Assembly: GCF_029873475.1 (NCBI RefSeq)
Contig: NZ_CP123499.1
Span: forward strand, 620,001-684,000
DNA length: 64,000 nt
Source: Arsenophonus sp. aPb
Lineage (GTDB): Bacteria; Pseudomonadota; Gammaproteobacteria; Enterobacterales; Enterobacteriaceae
Reading direction: 5' to 3'
Made by a program: the position numbers and the translations under genes. Under the pieces are notes generated by a model. The model worked only from the letters and a program-made list of their open reading frames with translations. It did not search any database and was not told the DNA's origin. Positions 17,951 through 31,565 of the stretch are shown piece after piece (within the stretch, counting starts at the first letter, position 1; every line of letters begins with the position of its first letter).

Positions 17951-18038
17951 ATCCATTCCTTTTTAAAGAAAGTAAATAGAACTAAAAATCAGTTTTAGCT
18001 ATCATAATAGAAATAATTGGCTGAATGAATTTGATAAT

Positions 18039-18067
18039 AAAATAAGCGGATTATATCCGCTTATTTT
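18039..18067 (-). terminator. Terminator after the metNIQ operon
   Basis: Stem AAAATAAGCGGA (18039-18050) / TCCGCTTATTTT (18056-18067). Read on the minus strand it is followed by a T-rich tract. It lies 31 bp past the metQ stop and separates it from rcsF. Confidence 0.75.
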
Positions 18068-18097
18068 ATTAAAATGTTACTCTTTTTGATAAAGCGA

Positions 18098-18919
18098 TTA
18101 CCAACCAGGGATAGCACCCCCGTCAAAAATTTTATTCGCTGCTTCAGCGACTTCGGTAGATTGATAGGCTTTAACAAATTTTTTCACATTTTCATTATCT
18201 TTATTATCTATACGACTCACGATGAGATTTACATAAGGTGAATTTTTGTCTTCAACGAACAATCCATCTTTTGCTGGTGTTAATTTAGGTTCGGCGCTAC
18301 TAGCCCAAGTTGTATTAATAATCGCGAGAACAATCTTGGGATCATCTAGACTACGAGGCAATTGCGGTGCTTCAAGTTCAATAAAGTTCAGCTTTTTAGG
18401 ATTTTCAGTGATATCCAATACGGTAGGTTGTAAACCGGCACTATCACTTACTTTGATTAGCCCTTGTTTTTGTAACAACAATAGTGAACGTCCTAAGTTA
18501 GTAGGATCATTGGGAATAGCGATTTGGGCACCATCGGCTAATTGTTCAACGGACTTAATTTTTTTAGAATAAGCCGCAATAGGATAAATAAATGTTTTGC
18601 CAACAGCGACTAATTTATAATTGCGATCTTTAATTTGTTGCTCTAAATAAGGTTTGTGTTGAAATGCATTAACATCAATATCGCCTTTGTCCAGAGATTC
18701 ATTTGGCAGTACAAAATCATTAAAGGTCACTAATTCAACATCAAGCTGATACTTTTCTTTGGCGACTTTTTGTGCAACTTCAGCCACTGCTAACTCTTTG
18801 CCCATAATGACCCCCACTCTGATGTGATTAGGTTTTTCTGTTTTTTCACCGCAGCCACTAAAAAATAATATACTTAATAGTGCTGCCACAGCGGCGCTAG
18901 TTTTTATTTTGATAGACAT
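18098..18919 (-). CDS. metQ: MetQ, D/L-methionine-binding lipoprotein
   Basis: Periplasmic substrate-binding lipoprotein (NlpA family) of the MetNIQ methionine ABC importer. About 273 residues from the ATG at 18919, which has an AGAGGT site; an upstream start at 18940 has no ribosome site. Signal peptide and lipobox 'FFSGC' are followed by 'RVGVIMGKE', 'VNAFQHKPYLEQ' and 'IAIPNDPTNLGRSLLLLQ', all typical of MetQ. It is the last gene of the operon, followed by a terminator. Confidence 0.95.
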   Translation of the reverse strand: MSIKIKTSAAVAALLSILFFSGCGEKTEKPNHIRVGVIMGKELAVAEVAQKVAKEKYQLDVELVTFNDFVLPNESLDKGDIDVNAFQHKPYLEQQIKDRNYKLVAVGKTFIYPIAAYSKKIKSVEQLADGAQIAIPNDPTNLGRSLLLLQKQGLIKVSDSAGLQPTVLDITENPKKLNFIELEAPQLPRSLDDPKIVLAIINTTWASSAEPKLTPAKDGLFVEDKNSPYVNLIVSRIDNKDNENVKKFVKAYQSTEVAEAANKIFDGGAIPGW

Positions 18920-18973
18920 AATTACCTCTTTAAGACCCACTAAGACTCAGTTTAACCTTTTTAAGCAGTGATT

Positions 18974-19624
18974 CTATTTACGTGTTTTTTTCATTAGGTG
19001 ATTGCCAACAAATTGAATAGCGAAAACTAAAATAATCAGTAAAGCAAGTACCGTATTCATCACAGTTGGGTTATAGGTATAATAACCGTATTGCATCGCA
19101 ATCTGACCTAATCCGCCAGAACCCACTGCCCCGCCCATCGCAGAGTAACCGACTAACATAATTAACGTAATGGTAGCTGCGTTGACTAAACCGGGTAAAG
19201 ATTCAGGTAACAAAATTTTAGCAATGATTTGTAGCGGCGTTGCGCCCATTGAACGAGCCGCTTCAATTAAGCCATTGGGGATCTCTAACAGCGTATTTTC
19301 AACCATACGGGCAATGAAAGGTGCAGCACCGATAGTCAGTGGAACGATAGCAGCCTGAATACCGATAGATGTGCCGACGATGAATTTAGTTAGTGGAATA
19401 ATCCAAACCAATAAAATAATAAATGGAATAGAACGAAACACATTAACTAATGCGGACACTGTTCGGTAAAGGGGCAGGTTTTCCATAACTTGGCCGGGGC
19501 GAGTCACATAAAGTAATATCCCGATGGGAAGTCCTAATAAAAATCCCAAAAATCCTGACACAAAAGTCATAATAAGTGTATCTAGCATACCATTTAGTAG
19601 CAGGATGATCATTTTTTCAGACAT
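18974..19624 (-). CDS. metI: MetI, methionine ABC transporter permease
   Basis: Inner-membrane permease of MetNIQ. 216 residues with five predicted membrane segments and the EAA-type coupling loop 'LIEAARSMGATPLQIIAKILLPESLPG'-like (partly quoted), which contacts MetN. The conserved 'GYSAMGGAVGSGGLGQIA' end region is present. The start overlaps metN by 8 bp. Confidence 0.96.
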   Translation of the reverse strand: MSEKMIILLLNGMLDTLIMTFVSGFLGFLLGLPIGILLYVTRPGQVMENLPLYRTVSALVNVFRSIPFIILLVWIIPLTKFIVGTSIGIQAAIVPLTIGAAPFIARMVENTLLEIPNGLIEAARSMGATPLQIIAKILLPESLPGLVNAATITLIMLVGYSAMGGAVGSGGLGQIAMQYGYYTYNPTVMNTVLALLIILVFAIQFVGNHLMKKTRK

Positions 19625-20648
19625 AACCTAAGATCTCCACTTTTACATGGTGCTCTTCTAAAAAGGTAATTGATTTTTCAATATCTTCGTCAAGACCATG
19701 AAGTTCAGCCAGCATAAAACCAAATTTAACCCCACCGGCGTAATCAATTTGTGAACTTAATATATTAATGTCGATATTAAATTTTCTAGCTACCATTGAA
19801 ATCAATGGTGCATCGACCGACTTGCCGGTAAATTCCATTTTCAATAATGGCGATAAATCGGCTGCCGGCGCCATCTGTAAACGCCTTTGATAATCTTCAG
19901 GAATATCTAATACCAGGGTTGATTTAATAAAATTTTGCGCAATCGGTGTCTTTGGATGAGAAAATACTTCACTCACGCTATCTTGTTCTATTAAGCGCCC
20001 TTCACTGATAATCGCGACTTGATCGCATATACGTTTTACAACATCCATCTCGTGAGTAATAAGTAAGATGGTTAAACCTAAACGTCGATTAATATCTTTC
20101 AATAACTCAAGAATAGAACGGGTTGTTGCCGGATCCAATGCGCTTGTTGCTTCATCGCATAATAGTACTTTAGGCGAATTGGCTAAAGCGCGAGCTATAG
20201 CAACTCGTTGCTTTTGTCCACCAGATAGACTAGCTGGATAGGCATCTTTTTTATTTACTAAACCGACTAGTTTTAATAACTCTGTTACGCGTTGATGGAT
20301 CTTGGCTTTTGGTATGTTATCTAGCTCCAGAGGCAAGGCAATATTATCGAAAACGTTTCGTGAAGACAGTAGATTGAAATGCTGGAAGATCATTCCGATA
20401 GTACGACGTGTGAAAATTAACTCTTTTTCAGAAAGATTGGTCAATGTCTGCCCATCAATGAATACTTCTCCTGATGTTGGGCGCTCAAGCATATTAACAC
20501 AACGAATTAGCGTACTTTTCCCGGCACCGGAAGCACCGATAACCCCGTAAATTTGGCCTTGAGGAACATGCAAATTAATATTGGCTAATGCGTGAATTGC
20601 ATGTGTTCCTTGGTGAAAAATTTTATTAATGTTAGAAAGTCTTATCAT
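19617..20648 (-). CDS. metN: MetN, methionine ABC transporter ATPase
   Basis: Nucleotide-binding subunit of the methionine importer. 343 residues. Walker A 'GASGAGKST', signature 'LSGGQKQRVAIARAL' and Walker B 'VLLCDEATSALDP' are intact. The C-terminal NIL/ACT-like domain (about 265-343) is where methionine binds to inhibit transport. First gene of metNIQ; the divergent region to gmhB contains MetJ-type operators. Confidence 0.97.
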   Translation of the reverse strand: MIRLSNINKIFHQGTHAIHALANINLHVPQGQIYGVIGASGAGKSTLIRCVNMLERPTSGEVFIDGQTLTNLSEKELIFTRRTIGMIFQHFNLLSSRNVFDNIALPLELDNIPKAKIHQRVTELLKLVGLVNKKDAYPASLSGGQKQRVAIARALANSPKVLLCDEATSALDPATTRSILELLKDINRRLGLTILLITHEMDVVKRICDQVAIISEGRLIEQDSVSEVFSHPKTPIAQNFIKSTLVLDIPEDYQRRLQMAPAADLSPLLKMEFTGKSVDAPLISMVARKFNIDINILSSQIDYAGGVKFGFMLAELHGLDEDIEKSITFLEEHHVKVEILGYV

Positions 20649-20712
20649 TGTGATCTACTAAATAATGGAAACAGTGGTGGAGAAAATTCGATCCTATTTA
20701 GTATGGATGTTA

Positions 20713-20728
20713 AGGTGTCTAGACGGCT
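20713..20728. promoter_or_regulatory. Tandem MetJ boxes upstream of metN
   Basis: Two adjoining 8-mers AGGTGTCT and AGACGGCT resemble the MetJ consensus AGACGTCT (5/8 and 7/8). They lie 65 bp upstream of the metN start, in the 164-bp region between metN and gmhB, as in E. coli where MetJ with S-adenosylmethionine represses metNIQ. Confidence 0.7.
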
Positions 20729-20812
20729 AAGTCAACAAAAATGTAAATATTGCTCCTGTTCTTATTTAACCGCTTTTCATATAATGAACAAAGTTAAATT
20801 TAATGGAGTAAT

Positions 20813-21385
20813 ATGGTGAGTCAAAGTATTCCGGCGATTTTCCTTGATCGTGATGGTACTATTAACCACGATCATGGCTATGTTTATGAAATAGATAATT
20901 TTCAGTTTATTGAAGGTGCCATTGAGGCGATGCTTGAATTAAAAAAAATGGGTTATGCTTTGATACTTGTTACCAATCAATCAGGCATTGCCAGAGGATT
21001 GTTCACAGAAGCGCAATTTCTTGCCTTGACGGAATGGATGGATTGGTCTCTTATTGATCGTGGCATTGAGCTTGATGGTATCTATTATTGTCCTCATCAT
21101 CCGGCAGCAATTGAACAAAAATATAGACAAATATGCCATTGCCGTAAGCCCAAGGCCGGTATGTTATTGTCCGCGCAAAAACAACTTAATATTGATATGA
21201 AAGCTTCTTATATGGTTGGTGATAAGCTTTCTGATATGCAAGCTGGTAAAGAGGCGCATGTTGGGACTAATGTATTGGTTACTACAGCAAAGACTGTCTC
21301 TGAAGATGATAAAAAATATGCTGATTGGATTATAAATAGCCTGGCAGATTTACCTAATAAGATAAAAACATTGTCAAAAAAATGA
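20813..21385 (+). CDS. gmhB: GmhB, D-glycero-beta-D-manno-heptose-1,7-bisphosphate 7-phosphatase
   Basis: HAD-superfamily phosphatase in the ADP-heptose pathway for the lipopolysaccharide inner core. 190 residues. It has the nucleophile motif 'FLDRDGTINHDHGYV', the 'VTNQSGIARG' motif and a zinc-binding Cys/His set 'CPHHP' plus 'CHCRKPKAG', with 'VGDKLSDMQAG' as the final HAD motif. GGAG is 4 bases before the ATG. It sits directly upstream of the rRNA operon, as gmhB does before rrnH in E. coli. Confidence 0.96.
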   Translation: MVSQSIPAIFLDRDGTINHDHGYVYEIDNFQFIEGAIEAMLELKKMGYALILVTNQSGIARGLFTEAQFLALTEWMDWSLIDRGIELDGIYYCPHHPAAIEQKYRQICHCRKPKAGMLLSAQKQLNIDMKASYMVGDKLSDMQAGKEAHVGTNVLVTTAKTVSEDDKKYADWIINSLADLPNKIKTLSKK

Positions 21386-21432
21386 GCTTATTGTTCATAA
21401 ATAAAGCAAAATTATTTTTTTTAAAAAAGTAC

Positions 21433-21460
21433 TTGTGCAAAGATAAAATAAATCTATAAT
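21433..21460 (+). promoter_or_regulatory. rrn P1-type promoter
   Basis: -35 TTGTGC (21433-21438) and perfect -10 TATAAT (21455-21460) with 16-bp spacing. It is preceded by an A/T-rich stretch (about 21404-21432) suited to an UP element and followed by GCCC, a G/C discriminator typical of stringently controlled rRNA promoters. A second, weaker P2-like -10 (TAATAT) is near 21531. Confidence 0.7.
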
Positions 21461-21547
21461 GCCCTTCCGTTATCGCGACTTATTCATCAACGAGTGAATA
21501 AAAGTGTAACGTTAATTTAAGGTGAAAAGCGTAATATACGCCACCTC

Positions 21548-21575
21548 GCGACTCCGGTCGCACGCTCTTTAACAA
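21548..21575 (+). promoter_or_regulatory. rrn leader antitermination site (boxB-like hairpin and boxA)
   Basis: Hairpin GCGAC-TCCG-GTCGC followed at once by GCTCTTTAACAA, the boxA core bound by NusB/NusE during rRNA antitermination. A second boxA copy is in the 16S-23S spacer. Together with the P1 promoter this accounts for the 397 bp between gmhB and 16S. Confidence 0.75.
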
Positions 21576-21782
21576 TTAATCAGACAATCTGTGTGGGCAC
21601 TCGCAAGACATCATCAAAAACTATTTGAAGATTAAGTCTTGAAGAGTGACAAAACAGTTAATTCATATATGAACTAATAAGCAGTAACGTTATTTTGGGC
21701 AACGGTGAAGGCAGTAAAATGTCGACAAAGTAGCAAAAAAAAGCGTTACGGCCAGTAAAACATTCTTTGAGCATCAAACTTT

Positions 21783-23323
<1,541 letters not shown>

Positions 23324-23410
23324 CCGAGATAGATGGAATGTGAGTGTTCACACAGATTGTCTGATGAAATCGAGAGTAAAGCCAATCTAAGATTGACTGA
23401 AGACCTTGAA

Positions 23411-23486
23411 GTCCCCTTCGTCTAGAGGCCTAGGACATCGCTCTTTCACGGCGGTAACAGGGGTTCGAATCCCCTAGGGGACGCCA
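23411..23486 (+). tRNA. tRNA-Glu (anticodon TTC)
   Basis: 76 nt beginning GTCCCCTTCGTCTAGAGG and ending with encoded CCA, nearly identical to E. coli tRNA-Glu. Loop CTTTCAC carries anticodon TTC. The anticodon stem has two T-G wobble pairs in place of C-G. It lies in the 16S-23S spacer, as in the rrn operons with a single tRNA-Glu. Confidence 0.96.
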
Positions 23487-23605
23487 CTTCGGTGATTAGA
23501 AAGGCCGCACATCAATATTTTGGTGTGTTGTGAAGCTCATGCTGGCTTGCTATGGACTTTACTCAATAATGATTAAGCCAATTCAACGAGTTGGTTTAAC
23601 AATTA

Positions 23606-23618
23606 TGCTCTTTAACAA
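23606..23618 (+). promoter_or_regulatory. Second boxA, in the 16S-23S spacer
   Basis: TGCTCTTTAACAA upstream of 23S, the usual spacer copy of the NusB/NusE antitermination element. The remaining spacer (about 23,690-23,850) is GC-rich with inverted segments expected for the 23S processing stalk. Confidence 0.7.
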
Positions 23619-23878
23619 TCTGGAACAAGCTGAAAATTGAAACACACATTATTGAGAAAAATAATGTGGAGAACTCTCAAACTCCAACGTGAAGTGTATT
23701 CGCTGTCAGGAAGGCAGGCATTATGAGCGAGCAGTCAGGAATCGAGGCGGCCAGCGCGCAGCAAGCGCAGCGTACAAAAGTACGTGAGCATTGCGAGCAC
23801 TGCCCAACAAAGAATTGCTGCACGCGCAGCCATAACCTATCAGAATGATAGTGAAATAAAGACATCTTCGGGTTGTGA

Positions 23879-26980
<3,102 letters not shown>

Positions 26981-27159
26981 ACAACACCGAAGGTGTTTTG
27001 AGAAGAGAGAAGAAATTTTAGCTTGTTCGGAGATTGACTCCTGTAGGAATTTACGTGAATGGCAGTGAGCTGGCGCTAGGTGCATACTGAGGTATGTGAA
27101 TGAGGCGAAAGGCTGGCCGAGATAGCAGCGTAATGAAACAGGATAGCGAAAAAAGAATT

Positions 27160-27279
27160 TGTCTGGCGGCAATAGCGCGGTGGTCCCACCTGACCCCATG
27201 CCGAACTCAGAAGTGAAATGCCGTAGCGCCGATGGTAGTGTGGGGTCTCCCCATGTGAGAGTAGGGAGCTGCCAGACTT
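27160..27279 (+). rRNA. rrf: 5S ribosomal RNA
   Basis: 120 nt with the complementary ends TGTCTGGCGGC and GCTGCCAGACTT and the conserved core GGTCCCACCTGACCCC. It follows 23S by 179 bp. Confidence 0.96.
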
Positions 27280-27324
27280 TAATTTAATGCTAATAGCTAA
27301 GGCTGTTAGTGAGATAAATCGGGT

Positions 27325-27401
27325 GGTGCGGTAGTTCAGTTGGTTAGAATACCGGCCTGTCACGCCGGGGGTCGCGGGTTCGAGTCCCGTCCGCACCGCC
27401 A
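27325..27401 (+). tRNA. tRNA-Asp (anticodon GTC)
   Basis: 77 nt with encoded CCA. The acceptor stem GGTGCGG pairs with CCGCACC, the anticodon GTC is at 27359-27361 and the T-arm is GGGTTCGAGTCCC. It sits 45 bp after 5S, where E. coli rrnH has aspU. Confidence 0.96.
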
Positions 27402-27416
27402 ATAATATCGGAAGTA

Positions 27417-27445
27417 AGCCCTGTGAAAATATCACAGGGCTTTTT
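27417..27445 (+). terminator. rrn operon terminator
   Basis: Perfect 10-bp stem AGCCCTGTGA (27417-27426) / TCACAGGGCT (27432-27441), 5-base loop, then TTTT. It is 15 bp after tRNA-Asp. Confidence 0.9.
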
Positions 27446-27615
27446 GTTATTTTTTAAAAATAACTTATTAATTATACAAATATTTTTTATAAAGTATTTT
27501 GTTTTTATTTTTCTTGAACTTTAATACGCAAATATGCTTCTAAATAATGAGTTTTATCTATTATCTATATAGTAAGATAGGTTAATAAATATTCGATTTT
27601 TAAGGGTTATTTGAG

Positions 27616-28404
27616 GTGGCAAAAAAAATTTATTCTGTGCGTTATATTGCTGGCCAGCCGGCAAAGCGTATTTTACCTGTATCTGAATATACGCTTGATG
27701 ATGATTTACCGATAGGGATGCCACTATTCTCAGAAAGTGATGAGTTAAGCATTGTTTCATGGAATATTTATAAACAGCAACGTCCAAACTGGCATTCAGT
27801 TTTAAATAAATTAGTCATAGATAAACATTTGATTTTATTACAAGAAGCGCAAACCTCACCTCAACTTATTGATTTTGTTGTCTCTCAACATTTAGTTGCT
27901 GATCAAGTGCCGGCAATTGTTTTCCCTCAACACGCCTCTGGGGTAATGACGCTAGCAAGATCGCATCCAATTTATTGTTGTCCATTGCGCGAAAAAGAGC
28001 CGTTACTTCGTTTACCGAAATCAGCGTTAATTACCGTTTATCCGCTACATAATGGCCGTAATTTGATGATTATTAATATTCATGCAGTTAACTTTAGTTT
28101 TGGTGTGGATATTTATAGTCGGCAGTTACACAATATAGGGGAGCATATTAAAAGACATCAAGGGCCAGTGGTTTTTGCAGGAGATTTTAATACTTGGAGT
28201 CGCCAACGTATTAATGCACTTAAACGTTTCACGCGCAGTTTACGAATGAAAGAAGTCAATTTTGATCCCGATGTGCGCACTATAATTTTTGGTTACCCAT
28301 TAGATTATGTTTTTTATCGTAGTCTGACTCTTCTCGATGCAGAAGTGATTAAAACAGAATCTTCTGATCATAATCCCATTTGTGTCAAATTTAGTATCAA
28401 ATAG
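27616..28404 (+). CDS. yafD: YafD, endonuclease/exonuclease/phosphatase family protein
   Basis: 262 residues of the EEP (DNase I-like) fold; precise substrate not established in the family. Motifs: 'ILVWN'-equivalent 'IVSWNIYKQQR', 'LLQEAQT' (metal-binding Glu), 'NIHAVNF', 'FAGDFNTWS' (catalytic Asp/Asn) and 'SSDHNP' (Asp-His). The start is GTG 27616, the first start after an in-frame stop, with AAGGG 9 bases upstream. Its place downstream of the rRNA operon and tRNA-Asp matches E. coli. Confidence 0.9.
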   Translation: MAKKIYSVRYIAGQPAKRILPVSEYTLDDDLPIGMPLFSESDELSIVSWNIYKQQRPNWHSVLNKLVIDKHLILLQEAQTSPQLIDFVVSQHLVADQVPAIVFPQHASGVMTLARSHPIYCCPLREKEPLLRLPKSALITVYPLHNGRNLMIINIHAVNFSFGVDIYSRQLHNIGEHIKRHQGPVVFAGDFNTWSRQRINALKRFTRSLRMKEVNFDPDVRTIIFGYPLDYVFYRSLTLLDAEVIKTESSDHNPICVKFSIK

Positions 28405-28420
28405 TTTTAATAAGAGAATA

Positions 28421-28455
28421 GAAAATAGAAATACTGATTCAGCACTTCTATTTTC
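28421..28455. terminator. Possible bidirectional terminator between yafD and the permease
   Basis: GAAAATAGAA (28421-28430) and TTCTATTTTC (28446-28455) form a 10-bp AT-rich stem with a 15-base loop between two convergent genes. Low GC and no strong T-tract make it weak. Confidence 0.4.
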
Positions 28456-28497
28456 AACATTATGTTCGCGATCCGATTATGATAGAAGCTATCAATG

Positions 28498-29871
28498 TTA
28501 TTTTGTTGATATATTCTCTTTTTTAACAAATAAGTAGTAAGTCATTGACAAGCATACGATCCAAATCATTCCTACGATCAGCGCAATGCGTGTATCTTTA
28601 AAAAAGCCTAACAGCACGATAACAAACATCATAAATAAGATAGTGATGAGTGGACCAATCGGCCAAAATGGAACTTTAAATTTCAGTTTGCTTGCTGTTT
28701 CAGCGCTCATTTTACGGCGCATAGCAACTTGAGAAAGTAATATCATTAACCAAACCCAAACGGTAGCGAATGTCGCTAAAGAGGCAATTATTACAAAAAT
28801 ATCTTTTGGAATAATATAATTGAGATAAACGCCAATTAGCATGATCACCGACATAACAACCACGGTCATCCAGGGGACACCAGTGCGGCTAACTTTCATA
28901 AATGAGCGAGGAGCTTGTCCTTCCTGAGCCATACCATACATCATCCGTCCCGCTCCAAAGATATCACTATTAATAGCAGATATGGCAGCCGTAATGACAA
29001 CAATATTTAACATATTAGCAGCAGAAGAGATATTTAAATTGGCAAAAATTTGCACAAATGGGCTACCATTCTGCCCAATTTGGTTCCAAGGAAAAATGCA
29101 CATTAAGACAAATAGCGTTAAACCATAAAACAGTAATATACGCAATGGTACAGCATTAATAGCCTTAGGGATCGTTTTTTCTGGTTCCTTAGCTTCGCTG
29201 GCCGTAATGCCGATCACTTCAATACCACCAAAGGCGAACATAACGATTGCTAGCGAGGCAATAATTCCTTCTACGCCATTTGGCATAAAACCACCATGTT
29301 GCCAAAGGTTAAATAAACCTGTTGCATGATGTTCGGTACCTTGACCGAAACCGAATAACATAATTGCACCGCCGCCAATGATCATCGCAATAATAGCAAT
29401 TACCTTAATAATTGATAACCAGAATTCCATTTCGCCAAAAATTTTCACATGACACAAATTCAATGCGCCAATAAAAAGGACAATACTTAATACCCATATC
29501 CATTGATCAACATGCGGAAACCAAAAACGCATATAAGTTCCAAAAGCGGTTACGTCGGCTAGACAGACAATTAACATCTCAAAAATATAATTCCATCCAG
29601 TTAGAAAACCGGCTAATGGTCCCATATAGTGGCTAGCATATTGAGAAAAAGAACCTGGTACTGGATGATGAACCGCCATTTCACCAAGAGCTCGCATGAC
29701 CATGAAAACTGCGGCTCCACCGATCATATAGGCAAGCAGTACTGCAGGTCCAGCAGCCTGGATCGCCGAGGCTGAACCATAAAAAAGCCCTGTGCCAATT
29801 GCGGAGCCTAACGCCATAAAGCGAATGTGCCTGCCAGTTAATCCCCGTTTAAGTTGATTTGTATTGTTCAT
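28498..29871 (-). CDS. proY: ProY-like amino acid permease (APC family)
   Basis: Inner-membrane proton-coupled amino acid importer with about 12 membrane segments. 457 residues from the ATG at 29871 (GGAAAGA about 8 bases upstream), the same length as E. coli ProY; a start 51 bases earlier is possible. 'LKRGLTGRHIRFMALGSAIGTGLFYGSA' (partly diagnostic) matches the first segment of the AAT/ProY group. It resembles ProY throughout, including 'SAINSDIFGAGRMMYGMA'. Proline or histidine as substrate is inference from family. Confidence 0.85.
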   Translation of the reverse strand: MNNTNQLKRGLTGRHIRFMALGSAIGTGLFYGSASAIQAAGPAVLLAYMIGGAAVFMVMRALGEMAVHHPVPGSFSQYASHYMGPLAGFLTGWNYIFEMLIVCLADVTAFGTYMRFWFPHVDQWIWVLSIVLFIGALNLCHVKIFGEMEFWLSIIKVIAIIAMIIGGGAIMLFGFGQGTEHHATGLFNLWQHGGFMPNGVEGIIASLAIVMFAFGGIEVIGITASEAKEPEKTIPKAINAVPLRILLFYGLTLFVLMCIFPWNQIGQNGSPFVQIFANLNISSAANMLNIVVITAAISAINSDIFGAGRMMYGMAQEGQAPRSFMKVSRTGVPWMTVVVMSVIMLIGVYLNYIIPKDIFVIIASLATFATVWVWLMILLSQVAMRRKMSAETASKLKFKVPFWPIGPLITILFMMFVIVLLGFFKDTRIALIVGMIWIVCLSMTYYLFVKKENISTK

Positions 29872-30041
29872 GTGTCGTCTTTCCATCTTACTTTTAATGT
29901 GCTGGATATGCTCCCAGTTCACAACCTAAAGGGTTTTGATAACTACAAAGCACAAGTTGTTTACCATAACATAAAGAAAGGTGTTCTAGGGATAGATATC
30001 TGCAATAATAGGCAAATTATTAAGTTATTTTAGAGAACGTT

Positions 30042-30716
30042 ATGGATTATCCAATTAATCAGATTTTTCAAACAATACAGGGAGAGGGCTATTTTACTGG
30101 AGTAGCAGCAATTTTTATTCGTTTACAAGGTTGTCCAGTCGGATGTAGTTGGTGTGATACTAAACATACTTGGGCTAAAAATAAGCAACAGCAACGGCCA
30201 TTATCGATAATTTTAGCTAAAAAGAGCGACAATGAGGAGTGGGCAACGTGTAGCTCAGAACAAATTATTGATTTATTTGAACAGAGTCATTACACCGCAC
30301 GTCATGTCGTAATTACGGGTGGAGAGCCTTGTTTATATGATCTCACTGAATTAACTACTAACTTAGAAAAAAAAGGTTATCAGTGTCAAATTGAAACAAG
30401 TGGAACACATAATATTTATTGTTCTGAAAAAACGTGGGTAACCGTATCGCCAAAAGTGGCGATGCGTGGAGGTTTTAAGATATTACCGGCAGCGTTAAAT
30501 CGGGCCAATGAAATTAAACATCCTGTCGGTCGTCAAAAAGATATTGATGCATTAGAATATTTGATTAACCAGCTTGCACCCAATCACCCTGTACCGCATA
30601 TTTGTTTGCAACCGATTAGTCAAAACGCAAATGCAACTAACCTTTGTATTGAAACCTGTATTAAGCGTAATTGGCGGTTGTCAGTTCAAATGCATAAATA
30701 TTTAGATATCGCTTAA
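30042..30716 (+). CDS. queE: QueE, 7-carboxy-7-deazaguanine synthase
   Basis: Radical-SAM enzyme converting 6-carboxytetrahydropterin to CDG in queuosine synthesis. 224 residues. The iron-sulfur Cys set 'GCPVGCSWCDTKHTW' is intact, as is 'VITGGEPCLYDL' (SAM-binding). The C-terminus 'NWRLSVQMHKYLDIA' matches E. coli QueE. It is convergent with queD, which supplies its substrate. Confidence 0.96.
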   Translation: MDYPINQIFQTIQGEGYFTGVAAIFIRLQGCPVGCSWCDTKHTWAKNKQQQRPLSIILAKKSDNEEWATCSSEQIIDLFEQSHYTARHVVITGGEPCLYDLTELTTNLEKKGYQCQIETSGTHNIYCSEKTWVTVSPKVAMRGGFKILPAALNRANEIKHPVGRQKDIDALEYLINQLAPNHPVPHICLQPISQNANATNLCIETCIKRNWRLSVQMHKYLDIA

Positions 30717-30721
30717 TATAT

Positions 30722-30741
30722 TCAGCACCAAATGGTGCTGA
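30722..30741. repeat. Hairpin between queE and queD
   Basis: CAGCACC..GGTGCTG, a 7-bp stem with a 4-base loop, lies between two convergent genes. It may be a weak bidirectional terminator, but there is no T-run. Confidence 0.4.
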
Positions 30742-30757
30742 GAATAAAGAGTTGGGT

Positions 30758-31120
30758 TTATTTACCGCGATAAATACAACCTGCATTGCATGTTTCTTTA
30801 ATCATTATCGAACTTAATTGTGGCAAAATGGGTTTCATTTTATACCAAATCCAACGTGCAATAACTTCACTGGTAGGATTCTCTAATCCTTCTATGTCAT
30901 TAAGATAATGATGATCTAATTGTTGCCATAAAGGTTTAAAAGCTTTAGAAATATCGCTAAAGTCAACGACCCAGCCTGTTTGTGGATCAATTTCACCTGT
31001 TAATTCTAATCTGACCATAAATGAGTGCCCATGTAAACGTCCACATTTATGTCCTGCGGGAACATGGGGTAGTCGATGGGCAGCCTCAAATTGAAAATCT
31101 TTAAAAATTGTTGCGCTCAT
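30758..31120 (-). CDS. queD: QueD, 6-carboxy-5,6,7,8-tetrahydropterin synthase
   Basis: Zinc enzyme converting dihydroneopterin triphosphate to CPH4 for queuosine. 120 residues. Zinc ligands are the His of 'EAAHRLPH' and the 'LHGHSF' pair, with the catalytic Cys in 'GHKCGRLHGH'. 'DHHYLND' and 'ENPTSEVIARWIW' are conserved. It is convergent with queE. Confidence 0.96.
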   Translation of the reverse strand: MSATIFKDFQFEAAHRLPHVPAGHKCGRLHGHSFMVRLELTGEIDPQTGWVVDFSDISKAFKPLWQQLDHHYLNDIEGLENPTSEVIARWIWYKMKPILPQLSSIMIKETCNAGCIYRGK

Positions 31121-31565
31121 GTGGCACCTATCAATCGTATTAATGCAAACATTTTATCTGGATGAATGCATTTTTTATATTAGAAACTTTTGATTAATTA
31201 GTCTCATTATGTGAATTAAAGATAATTTAATCATTTTAAAAATGAGATAGGGTTATATTATCTTATTATCTTGGTGTTGTGTTATAACTTAATCAATATA
31301 AAATAAAATGAAAAGATTTTTCAGCACAATTTTTACTCCAAATTAGAAAAACATTTTGCTAATAAAATATTTTAAATTAATTAACTTATTAGTCAGTAAA
31401 AACAAACTTTTTTTTGACATATAGCTAAGCTATACTTTGTCAATGAAAATACCCGTTTGACTCTATTTCATATTTATTTGTCAATTTTTATTAATAACTT
31501 ATCTGTGATTGGTAGCGTCATGGGGTAAGTTGTGGGATGATGAGTGAGTCTTGCAGGGGGCTTCG
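31121..31565. other. Non-coding region between queD and ftsB
   Basis: 445 bp, strongly AT-rich. The one structured element is an inverted repeat TTGACA (31414-31419) ... TGTCAA around TATAGCTAAGCTATAC, itself partly palindromic. TTGACA and TATACT resemble -35/-10 boxes but are only 11 bp apart, too close for one promoter. No gene is visible. Confidence 0.5.
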
